Shown one piece after another: positions 1 to 5,972 of a stretch of 13,169 nucleotides of DNA. The stretch spans positions 1 through 13,169 of the forward strand of contig RHAY01000010.1 in assembly GCA_010031285.1 (NCBI GenBank). The letters are read 5' to 3'. Positions within the stretch are counted from its first letter, which is position 1. Each line of letters starts with the position of its first letter. The DNA is from Methylophilaceae bacterium (lineage in GTDB: Bacteria; Pseudomonadota; Gammaproteobacteria; Burkholderiales; Methylophilaceae). Both the position numbers and the translations under genes were made by a program. Under the pieces are notes generated by a model. It saw only the letters and a list, made by a program, of their open reading frames with translations. It was not told the DNA's origin and did not search any database.

Positions 1-30
1 CCTATAATTAATCGAAAGATTTTTTATAGA

Positions 31-47
31 ACTAACTGTTAGTTAGT
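31..47. repeat. Perfect inverted repeat upstream of xoxJ
   Basis: ACTAACT (31-37) and AGTTAGT (41-47) form a perfect 7-bp hairpin with a GTT loop. No U-tract follows, so it is not an intrinsic terminator. It is enclosed by the complementary pair TTTATAG (23-29) and CTATAAA (53-59), which could extend the structure. It could be an RNA element or an operator; nothing in the sequence decides between these. Confidence 0.5.
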
Positions 48-50
48 ATG

Positions 51-94
51 TCCTATAAACACCCCGCTTTCGAGCGGGGTGTTTTTTTATAGGA
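51..94 (+). terminator. Strong intrinsic terminator within an extended hairpin, before xoxJ
   Basis: The core is a perfect 12-bp stem (57-68 with 73-84), rich in G and C, with a TTCG loop (69-72). It runs into a tract of seven T (82-88), the classic form of a rho-independent terminator for rightward transcription. The outer arms TCCTATAAA (51-59) and TTTATAGGA (86-94) are also perfectly complementary, so an alternative longer stem with a T bulge is possible. It lies only about 20 nt before the xoxJ ribosome binding site. It therefore either ends an upstream transcript (plausibly xoxF, outside the window) with partial read-through, or attenuates a leader. Confidence 0.88.
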
Positions 95-124
95 TCCATG
101 ATTATTCATTGCCAAGGAAAAAGA

Positions 125-982
125 ATGTTTAAAAAAATATTATTTGCTGCATGTGTTTTAAATTTAATACAAGTTGGATCGGTATTTGCTTTAGGCCAAG
201 ATCGTGAGGATGGCTTGCCAGGAATGCCATATCGAATCCCTACGGATAAAGAATTTAGAGTATGTGCCGACCCTGAAAGCCTTCCTTATTCAAATCAAAA
301 AGGTGAAGGTTTTGAAAATAAAATTGCAGAAGTTTTAGCAAAAGATTTAGGCAAAGAATTGACTTATGAATTTTGGCTAGATCGTCAAGGCTATTTAAGA
401 AATACAATTAATGCGCAGCGTTGTGATGTGATTATTGGTATGGGAAGTGATGTCGATAGTTTGCGTACTTCTAAGCCTTATTATCGCTCAGGTTATGTAT
501 TTGTATATCGAAAATCAAGTAACTACAATATTAAAGATTGGGACTCTGAAGATCTTAAAAAAGGCATTATAGGTATTGTAGGTGAGAGCCCTCCAACGAT
601 TCCATTGCGTGATCATGATCTTATGGCGAATGCTCGCCCTTATCGATTGCAAAGAGACCTCAATTTATCACCAGGCCACATGATCGATGATTTGGTGGCA
701 GGAAAAATTGATGTTGCGATCATATGGGGGCCAATTGGTGGCTACTATGCAAAACAATCTAAAGAACCTCTCGTTGTTGTTCCTGTGCCTGAATATAAAT
801 CAGTAAATGTAAAGGGCAAAGAAGAGTGGAATATTTCTGTGGCTGTTCGTAAAAAAGATAAAGATCGCATGGAAATGATTCAAGGTGCATTAGATCGTAA
901 TCAAGATAAAATTTTGAAGATTTTGGATGATTATGGCATCCCTCATAAGCCCGTAGTTTTAGGGGATAAGATAGGTAATTAA
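125..982 (+). CDS. xoxJ: XoxJ/MxaJ-type periplasmic methanol dehydrogenase accessory protein
   Basis: This is a 285-residue periplasmic solute-binding-like protein of the MxaJ/XoxJ family, which accompanies PQQ-dependent methanol dehydrogenases and is thought to help mature or activate the catalytic subunit. Residues 1-23 form a Sec signal peptide (MFKKI, then a hydrophobic core ending near SVFA). The family N-terminus follows: FRVCADPESLPYSN around 44-57, then GFENKIAEVLAKDLG and the CDVIIGMGSD segment around 100-109. Two cysteines (C47, C100) could form a disulfide. The ATG at 125 is preferred because AAGGA (114-118) stands 6 nt before it. The in-frame ATG at 98 has poor spacing and sits against the terminator. 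XoxG lies next downstream, and the catalytic XoxF would be expected just left of the window. XoxJ is favoured over MxaJ from context only. Confidence 0.87.
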   Translation: MFKKILFAACVLNLIQVGSVFALGQDREDGLPGMPYRIPTDKEFRVCADPESLPYSNQKGEGFENKIAEVLAKDLGKELTYEFWLDRQGYLRNTINAQRCDVIIGMGSDVDSLRTSKPYYRSGYVFVYRKSSNYNIKDWDSEDLKKGIIGIVGESPPTIPLRDHDLMANARPYRLQRDLNLSPGHMIDDLVAGKIDVAIIWGPIGGYYAKQSKEPLVVVPVPEYKSVNVKGKEEWNISVAVRKKDKDRMEMIQGALDRNQDKILKILDDYGIPHKPVVLGDKIGN

Positions 983-989
983 AGTTAAA

Positions 990-1015
990 AAAGTCACTCA
1001 GAAATGAGTGACTTT
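990..1015. other. Intercistronic hairpin between xoxJ and xoxG
   Basis: A perfect 11-bp stem (990-1000 with 1005-1015) is closed by a GAAA tetraloop (1001-1004), starting 7 nt after the xoxJ stop. On the + strand only three T follow, so it would be a weak rightward terminator. On the minus strand the stem is followed by a six-T run (reverse of 987-992), so it would act better leftward. A likely role is partial termination or protection of the xoxJ mRNA 3' end within a xoxJ-xoxG transcript. The rest of 983-1138 shows no gene and no convincing promoter; TAAGAT at 1051-1056 is the best -10-like hexamer, without a good -35. Confidence 0.65.
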
Positions 1016-1138
1016 ATAACAAAAAATGAGTAATATTACTTTGTCTTTTTTAAGATTTTTCGGTAGTTGAAACGATTTTTAGAATTTATATTTTGGAGAA
1101 AATATTCTTCAGAGTTTACGCAATTTTTAGGAGAAATT

Positions 1139-1627
1139 ATGTTAGTCAAAAAAATACTTATGTCATCACTTTTAGTTTCTATGATGACATTCGCAGGTAT
1201 CGCATCTGCTGATATTTCATTTGTAAAAACAACAGATGGAAGTGCATTAAAAATTGATTCATCACTTTTTGATACGCCTGCAGCAAAAGAGTTTTTAGCT
1301 ACTGGAAAAAACCCTTACGTTGGCAATGCAGAAGCAGTTGCTAAGGGTAAAAAGATTTTTGGTATGTATTCATGTACTCAATGTCATGGTCCAGAAGCCA
1401 AGGGCCAAGTAGGTCCAGGTTTAGTAGGTCCAACATTCCGTTATCCAAAAGATGCAACTAATAAAGGTATGTTTGAAACAGTATGGAACGGTACAAATGG
1501 CGGTATGGGCGCTAAAGGTATCGGTTTAATGGATGCAACAGATCCAAAAAATGGTATTACACCTGACGAGCTTTTAAAAGTGATTGCTTGGATTCGTAGT
1601 AACGGCACTGTTACTGGTAACGAGTAA
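1139..1627 (+). CDS. xoxG: XoxG-type periplasmic c-type cytochrome
   Basis: This is a 162-residue class I cytochrome c that would accept electrons from XoxF methanol dehydrogenase and pass them towards the terminal oxidase. Residues 1-24 form a signal peptide with cleavage predicted after ASA. The single haem site is CTQCH at 79-83. The distal axial ligand is probably a methionine in the GGMGAKGIGLM stretch (M123 or M131). The ATG at 1139 is chosen because AGGAG (1129-1133) lies 5 nt upstream and a clean signal peptide begins there. A longer frame from a TTG at 1067 would bury the signal peptide and has no ribosome binding site. Linkage to xoxJ supports a XoxG rather than a generic cytochrome role. 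MxaG (cytochrome cL) is the close alternative. Confidence 0.86.
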   Translation: MLVKKILMSSLLVSMMTFAGIASADISFVKTTDGSALKIDSSLFDTPAAKEFLATGKNPYVGNAEAVAKGKKIFGMYSCTQCHGPEAKGQVGPGLVGPTFRYPKDATNKGMFETVWNGTNGGMGAKGIGLMDATDPKNGITPDELLKVIAWIRSNGTVTGNE

Positions 1628-1664
1628 ACAGAATCATCTCTAGTTAATACTTCAAAAAAATAAT

Positions 1665-1700
1665 AAAACCACTCCTGTATAATTGCAGCAGTGGTTTTTT
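1665..1700 (+). terminator. Intrinsic terminator after xoxG
   Basis: The arms 1665-1677 (AAAACCACTCCTG) and 1686-1698 (CAGCAGTGGTTTT) pair with one C-C mismatch, leaving an 8-nt loop (1678-1685). Six T (1695-1700) close the 3' side. It ends the xoxJ-xoxG transcript. The loop contains TATAAT (1678-1683), and the ndh ribosome binding site begins only 15 nt after the T run. Confidence 0.85.
1678..1683 (+). promoter_or_regulatory. Candidate -10 element for ndh inside the xoxG terminator loop
   Basis: TATAAT is a perfect -10 hexamer placed to start transcription near 1690, which would give ndh a leader of about 35 nt. No good -35 exists at 16-18 nt upstream, where the sequence is an A-run; TTCAAA at 1651-1656 is too far away (21 nt). 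The preceding TG is one base off the extended -10 position. The space between terminator and gene is otherwise too small for a promoter, so ndh uses either this element or read-through. Confidence 0.3.
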
Positions 1701-1725
1701 ATTGTCTGTTGATTAAGGAATGAAG

Positions 1726-2934
1726 ATGCATAAGATTGTGATTGTGGGTGGTGGTGCAGGTGGTTTGGAGCTTGCAACAAAACTCGGCGATACATTAGGT
1801 AAAAAGAAAAAAGCCGAAATTACACTTATTGATTGCACTAAAACACATGTATGGAAACCGCTGCTTCATGAAATTGCTGCAGGGAGTATGAATCCAGACA
1901 AGCACGAACTAGAGTATATGGCGCAGGCACATTGGCATCACTTTCGTTTTCGCTTAGGTCGCATGGATAGGCTAAATCGTCGCAAAAAAGAAGTTTCGAT
2001 TGCGCCTTATGTCGCAGCAGAACATTCGATTGCTCTCGATACACAAGAGCAAGCTGAAGTATTCCATCAAAAATTACATCATGCTATTTTAAAAGCACAA
2101 ACTCAAAAGAAACCCATTCAACCAGGTCAATTGGAGGTTGTGATTGTCGGTGCTGGTGCTACAGGTGTTGAGCTCGCAGCAGAACTTCATAAAGCGACGC
2201 GAGAGATGACAGCCTATGGTATAGATCGAGTAAATCCTGATCGTGATATTAAGATTTCTATTATTGAAGCGAGTCCTCGCTTACTTCCAGCGCTGCCGAA
2301 AAAATTATCACATTCCGTAGAGTTAGAATTAAGAAAATTACGCGTACATCTTTATATGGGTGAGCGTGTGATTGAGGTTTCTGCTAAAGGCGTGAAGACG
2401 CATAGCAAACGTTTTATTCCTTCAGCGTTGGTCGTATGGGCAGCAGGTGTGAAAGCTCCTGATTTCTTAAAAAAAATAGATGGATTAGAAACGAATCATA
2501 TTAATCAGCTATTGGTTCATACTACTCTTCAAACTACACGTGACGATTCTATTTTTGCTTTTGGCGATTGTGCAGCATGCCCAATTGACAGTACTGATCA
2601 ATTTGTCCCGCCAAGAGCGCAAGCAGCTCATCAACAAGCATCACTACTTTTCAAATCGATGAAAATGCGCGTGAAAGGTAAAATGAATTTACCTCAATAC
2701 GTTTATAAAGATTATGGCTCCCTCGTAAATATGGGTGAGTATTCAACGGTAGGTAATTTAATGGGCTCATTAATGGGCGGATCTATGTTCATCGAGGGTT
2801 TTATTGCAAGATTGATGTACCAGTCACTTTATAAAATGCATTTGATGGCACTTCACGGATTTATGAGTACTGCCCTTCAAACACTGGCTCGCATTATTAC
2901 GCGACGCACTGAAGCACAAGTTAAATTACACTAA
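1726..2934 (+). CDS. ndh: Type II NADH:quinone oxidoreductase (NDH-2), apparently missing an internal block
   Basis: This is a 402-residue single-subunit, non-proton-pumping NADH dehydrogenase that would feed electrons to quinone at the inner face of the membrane. It closely resembles E. coli Ndh (434 residues, from memory). Matching parts are the N-terminal Rossmann motif VGGGAGG, WKPLLHE, the NADH-binding VVIVGAGATGVELAAEL, VWAAGVKAPDFL, the FAD motif FAFGDCAACP, the C-terminal membrane-associating segment, and even the final KLH. At residues 96/97 (base 2013/2014) SIAPYV runs straight into AAEHSIALDT. The roughly 33 residues expected between them, with the conserved YDxLVxAxGSxxNxF..PG element of the FAD domain, are absent. 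This accounts for the whole length difference. The enzyme may therefore be inactive. The ATG at 1726 is preferred because AAGGA (1715-1719) is 6 nt away, whereas for the ATG at 1720 it is directly adjacent. Confidence 0.9.
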   Translation: MHKIVIVGGGAGGLELATKLGDTLGKKKKAEITLIDCTKTHVWKPLLHEIAAGSMNPDKHELEYMAQAHWHHFRFRLGRMDRLNRRKKEVSIAPYVAAEHSIALDTQEQAEVFHQKLHHAILKAQTQKKPIQPGQLEVVIVGAGATGVELAAELHKATREMTAYGIDRVNPDRDIKISIIEASPRLLPALPKKLSHSVELELRKLRVHLYMGERVIEVSAKGVKTHSKRFIPSALVVWAAGVKAPDFLKKIDGLETNHINQLLVHTTLQTTRDDSIFAFGDCAACPIDSTDQFVPPRAQAAHQQASLLFKSMKMRVKGKMNLPQYVYKDYGSLVNMGEYSTVGNLMGSLMGGSMFIEGFIARLMYQSLYKMHLMALHGFMSTALQTLARIITRRTEAQVKLH

Positions 2935-4118
2935 ATAATTTTTTTATAGTGTTTATAAATTGCAAGCATTGTCATACTGACAAATAAACCTAGAAGAATG
3001 ATGATGGTATTAATTGAAAATTCTTCTCGCACCATCCAGGTATATGTCCCGCTTAATAAAAGAATACCAATGTTTTCATTGAAGTTTTGAACAGCAATTG
3101 AATGACCTGCGCCAATGAGAAGGTGACCACGATGTTGCAAAAGTGCATTCAATGGCACAATAAAAAACCCACTAAGTGCGCCAATCAGTAAGAAGATAAG
3201 ACTTGCAATATACCAGTTGTGAATCACAATCATGCTCATCACAAAGCCACCCATCAGGACGCCAGCAGGAAGTACCTTTACAGAATCTTTGAGACTAATA
3301 TAGCGGGCTGCTATGACGGACCCAATTGCAATACCAAAAGCAACCATAGCGGTTAAGCGTGTTGATTCTTCTAGGTTGAATTGCAATGCGTAACCTGCCC
3401 ATGCAATCACAATCAATCTGAGAGACGCGCCTGCTCCCCAGAAGAGAGTGGTGACAGCAAGCGACAATTGACCTTCAGGATCTTTCCATAACACTTTAAA
3501 TGCATGCCAAAAATCTTTCACCATAAACCAAGGATTTTTTTTTGGTAATTTATGATCAATGGGCAATAAAGGAATATAGCGATTAAAAATAGCTGCGAGT
3601 AGATAAAGTCCTGTGATGATAATAATGGCAACTAAAGGATCAAATTGAGCAAGCGCACCACCAATGATCGAGCCTAAAATAATTGCAAAGACTGTTGAGC
3701 CTTCCATCCATCCATTCGCCATCACAAGTTCTTTTGGTGGGAGAAGTTCAGTCAAAATTCCATATTTAGCAGGAGAGTATGCAGCAGCACCCACCCCTAC
3801 AATCGCATAAGCATAGAGTGGTTGCATCCCAAGCAACATAGATAAACTTCCTATAAATTTAATCGCGTTGGAATAAAACATCACACGACCTTTAGGATAA
3901 GCATCTGCAATACCGCCTACAAAGGGTGCCAAAATAATATAAGAAATTACAAAAAATTGAAGCAACAGTGGCTGATGCCAATGCGGAGAATTGAGTTGAG
4001 CGAGTAATGCTATTGCTGCAAATAATAGTGCATTGTCAGCAAGCGCCGATAAAAACTGTGCAATCAGTAAAGGTATAAATCCTTTTGAAGCTTTTAATTT
4101 AAAGAGTTTCAGCAGCAT
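2931..4118 (-). CDS. lplT: LplT-like lysophospholipid transporter (MFS)
   Basis: This is a 395-residue inner-membrane protein of the major facilitator superfamily, very similar in order and motifs to E. coli LplT (about 397 residues). LplT flips lysophospholipids inward for re-acylation by Aas. Visible matches are the N-terminal IAQFLSALADNALLFAAIALL, then APFVGGIADAYPKGRVM, and VGVGAAAYSPAKYGILTELL. Many hydrophobic segments are consistent with 12 membrane helices. Its start lies within the end of phoH (20-nt overlap) with no clear Shine-Dalgarno sequence, so translation is probably coupled. Its TAG stop overlaps the ndh stop by 4 nt on the opposite strand. It is the last gene of the minus-strand directon. 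No aas gene is adjacent, unlike the enterobacterial arrangement, so the substrate is inferred from family resemblance. Confidence 0.85.
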   Translation of the reverse strand: MLLKLFKLKASKGFIPLLIAQFLSALADNALLFAAIALLAQLNSPHWHQPLLLQFFVISYIILAPFVGGIADAYPKGRVMFYSNAIKFIGSLSMLLGMQPLYAYAIVGVGAAAYSPAKYGILTELLPPKELVMANGWMEGSTVFAIILGSIIGGALAQFDPLVAIIIITGLYLLAAIFNRYIPLLPIDHKLPKKNPWFMVKDFWHAFKVLWKDPEGQLSLAVTTLFWGAGASLRLIVIAWAGYALQFNLEESTRLTAMVAFGIAIGSVIAARYISLKDSVKVLPAGVLMGGFVMSMIVIHNWYIASLIFLLIGALSGFFIVPLNALLQHRGHLLIGAGHSIAVQNFNENIGILLLSGTYTWMVREEFSINTIIILLGLFVSMTMLAIYKHYKKII

Positions 4119-5493
4119 AATCAGCTAAGCGTGAACGTTCACCACGGACAAGAGTGATGTGACCATTATGATCCCATCCCTTGAAGCGATCAACGACATA
4201 AGTTAAACCTGAGCTGCCTTCTGTTAAATAAGGGGTATCAATTTGAGCAATATTACCTAAGCACACAACTTTCGTACCTGGACCTGCACGTGTAATTAGT
4301 GTTTTCATTTGCTTAGGTGTTAGATTTTGCGCTTCATCAATAATAAGATATTTATGCAGGAATGTCCGACCACGCATAAAGTTAAGCGACTTTACTTTAA
4401 TACGAGAACGAATAAGATCTTGTGTAGCGGCTCTTCCCCATTCACCGGCTTCTTCATCTGTTTTATTTAAGACATCTAAATTATCTTCTAACGCACCCAT
4501 CCAGGGTGTCATTTTTTCTTCTTCAGTGCCTGGCAAGAAACCAATATCTTCACCCACAGGCACCGTGACACGTGTCATGATAATTTCATTGTAGATTTTT
4601 TTATCAAGTGTTTGAGCTAAACCTGCTGCAAGTGTCAAAAGTGTCTTGCCTGTACCTGCTTGACCTAAAAGAGTAACAAAATCAATATCAGGATCCATTA
4701 AAAGATTGAGTGCAAAATTTTGCTCTCGATTTCTAGCATTGATACCCCAAATATTATGTTTGCCATTAATAAAATCTTTGGCAATTTCAAGTGTGGCGGT
4801 TTTACCAGATATTTTTCTAACGATTGCGTGAAAGGGTTTATCGAATTCATAAAAAATAAATTCATTAATCGAAAAGTTAGGACACATAGGTCCTGTCAGT
4901 CGATAAAACATTCTGCCATTTTCTTGCCATGATTCCATATCTTTACTGTGCTTCTCCCAGAAGTCTTCAGGAAGTTCTGTGATGCCGGTATAGAGCATCT
5001 CAGTATCTTCAAGCACCTTATCGTTAAAATAATCTTCGGCGGCAATGCCTAAGGCTCTGGCTTTAATACGAATATTGATATCTTTACTTACAAGAATAAC
5101 CTGACGATCAGGATGTTGATTTTTAAGATAGGAGACAATACCTAAAATTTGATTATCAGCTTTGCTACCAGCAAGCATAGGTAAATCATGAGGAAGTGCT
5201 GTTGTTTGTAAAAAAAGTTTTCCTGTGACATGTGTATTGCCTTTGATGCCAAGTGAGCGTCCTTTTTCTAAGCTCTCTTCATTTGTTCCTATAATCTCTT
5301 CTAAATTACGACTTGTTTGTCTTGCGTTTCGTGCAACTTCACTGACCCCTTTTTTATTGTTATCGAGTTCTTCAAGGGTGACCATTGGAAGATAGATATC
5401 ATGTTCTTCAAATCGGAAAATACTTGAGGGGTCATGCATTAATACGTTGGTATCTAAAACGAAAAGTTTAGTTGCACTATTTTTTTTGGCCAT
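4099..5493 (-). CDS. phoH: PIN domain-PhoH fusion ATPase (PhoH2 type)
   Basis: This is a 464-residue cytoplasmic protein. Residues about 8-150 are a PIN-type ribonuclease domain with the expected acidic residues (D14 in FVLDTNVLMHD, E41/E42 in LEELD, D113 in KADNQ, D138 in SKDINIR). The C-terminal half is a PhoH ATPase with Walker A GQAGTGKT at 277-284 and Walker B LIIDEAQ at 383-389, followed by CLGNIAQIDTPYL. In other bacteria PhoH2 proteins act as sequence-selective RNA helicase/ribonucleases. The exact target here is unknown. Domain order and length are normal. The ATG follows the bcp stop by 2 nt, so the gene depends on the upstream genes for transcription and perhaps for translation. 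It is not linked to phosphate-regulon genes in this window. Confidence 0.9.
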   Translation of the reverse strand: MAKKNSATKLFVLDTNVLMHDPSSIFRFEEHDIYLPMVTLEELDNNKKGVSEVARNARQTSRNLEEIIGTNEESLEKGRSLGIKGNTHVTGKLFLQTTALPHDLPMLAGSKADNQILGIVSYLKNQHPDRQVILVSKDINIRIKARALGIAAEDYFNDKVLEDTEMLYTGITELPEDFWEKHSKDMESWQENGRMFYRLTGPMCPNFSINEFIFYEFDKPFHAIVRKISGKTATLEIAKDFINGKHNIWGINARNREQNFALNLLMDPDIDFVTLLGQAGTGKTLLTLAAGLAQTLDKKIYNEIIMTRVTVPVGEDIGFLPGTEEEKMTPWMGALEDNLDVLNKTDEEAGEWGRAATQDLIRSRIKVKSLNFMRGRTFLHKYLIIDEAQNLTPKQMKTLITRAGPGTKVVCLGNIAQIDTPYLTEGSSGLTYVVDRFKGWDHNGHITLVRGERSRLADYAAETL

Positions 5494-5495
5494 AG

Positions 5496-5963
5496 TTAAA
5501 TAGAGTTATGTTGTTTAATAAATTGTAAAACTTCTTTGATATGACCTTCGACTTTGACGCCTCGCCATGCCTGAATCAATTTTCCATTGGGATCAATAAT
5601 AAAGGTGCTGCGCTCAATACCTCTTACCTGTTTACCATACATATTTTTCATTTTGATGACACCAAATAATTCACACGCTTTTTCTTCTTCATCACTTAAT
5701 AGCTCAAAGGGAAAAGTAAATTTTGCTTTGAAACTTTCATGGGACTTTAAAGTGTCACGAGAAATGCCAAATATCTGGGCACCAAGCGCTTGAAATTTTT
5801 TAAAAGCATCTCTAAAGTCAACGCCTTGTGTTGTACAGCCTGGTGTTGCATCTTTTGGGTAAAAATAAATGACAAGGTACTGACCTTTATAATCTGATAG
5901 ATTAAATTGAAGACCACTCGTGCCAGGAAGCTTAAATGAAGGGACTTTTTTATTGATTTCCAC
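5496..5963 (-). CDS. bcp: Thioredoxin-dependent peroxiredoxin, Bcp/PrxQ family
   Basis: This is a 155-residue cytoplasmic peroxiredoxin that reduces hydrogen peroxide and organic hydroperoxides. The peroxidatic cysteine is C43 in YPKDATPGCTTQGVDFRD. The usual resolving cysteine five residues later is a valine (V48), and the alternative helix position 36 residues on is a lysine (K79). The only other cysteine visible is C97 (ACELFGV), matching E. coli C99, which is not the usual resolving residue. The protein therefore looks like a 1-Cys member. The start is GTG at 5961-5963, because the moeA stop lies 9 nt upstream and no ATG is available in frame; a weak AGAG precedes it. It sits between moeA and phoH with a 2-nt gap to phoH. 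Confidence 0.92.
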   Translation of the reverse strand: MEINKKVPSFKLPGTSGLQFNLSDYKGQYLVIYFYPKDATPGCTTQGVDFRDAFKKFQALGAQIFGISRDTLKSHESFKAKFTFPFELLSDEEEKACELFGVIKMKNMYGKQVRGIERSTFIIDPNGKLIQAWRGVKVEGHIKEVLQFIKQHNSI

Positions 5964-5972
5964 GTCTCTATA

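Noticed and set aside
1..42. Open frame from base 1 to TAG at 40-42, possibly the end of an upstream protein
   Set aside because: Only 13 codons, no recognisable C-terminus, and it overlaps the -10-like and hairpin sequences; nothing distinguishes it from chance.
98..124. Longer xoxJ start at ATG 98
   Set aside because: It has poor Shine-Dalgarno spacing, abuts the terminator and adds residues before a clean signal peptide that starts at 125.
1067..1138. N-terminal extension of the cytochrome from TTG 1067
   Set aside because: The added 24 residues would displace the signal peptide and have no ribosome binding site; ATG 1139 has AGGAG at 5 nt.
1995..2033. 9-bp direct repeat TTCGATTGC as a mobile-element target duplication
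   Set aside because: Only 21 bp of coding sequence lies between the copies and no element is present; it is kept only as a possible slippage trace in the NDH-2 finding.
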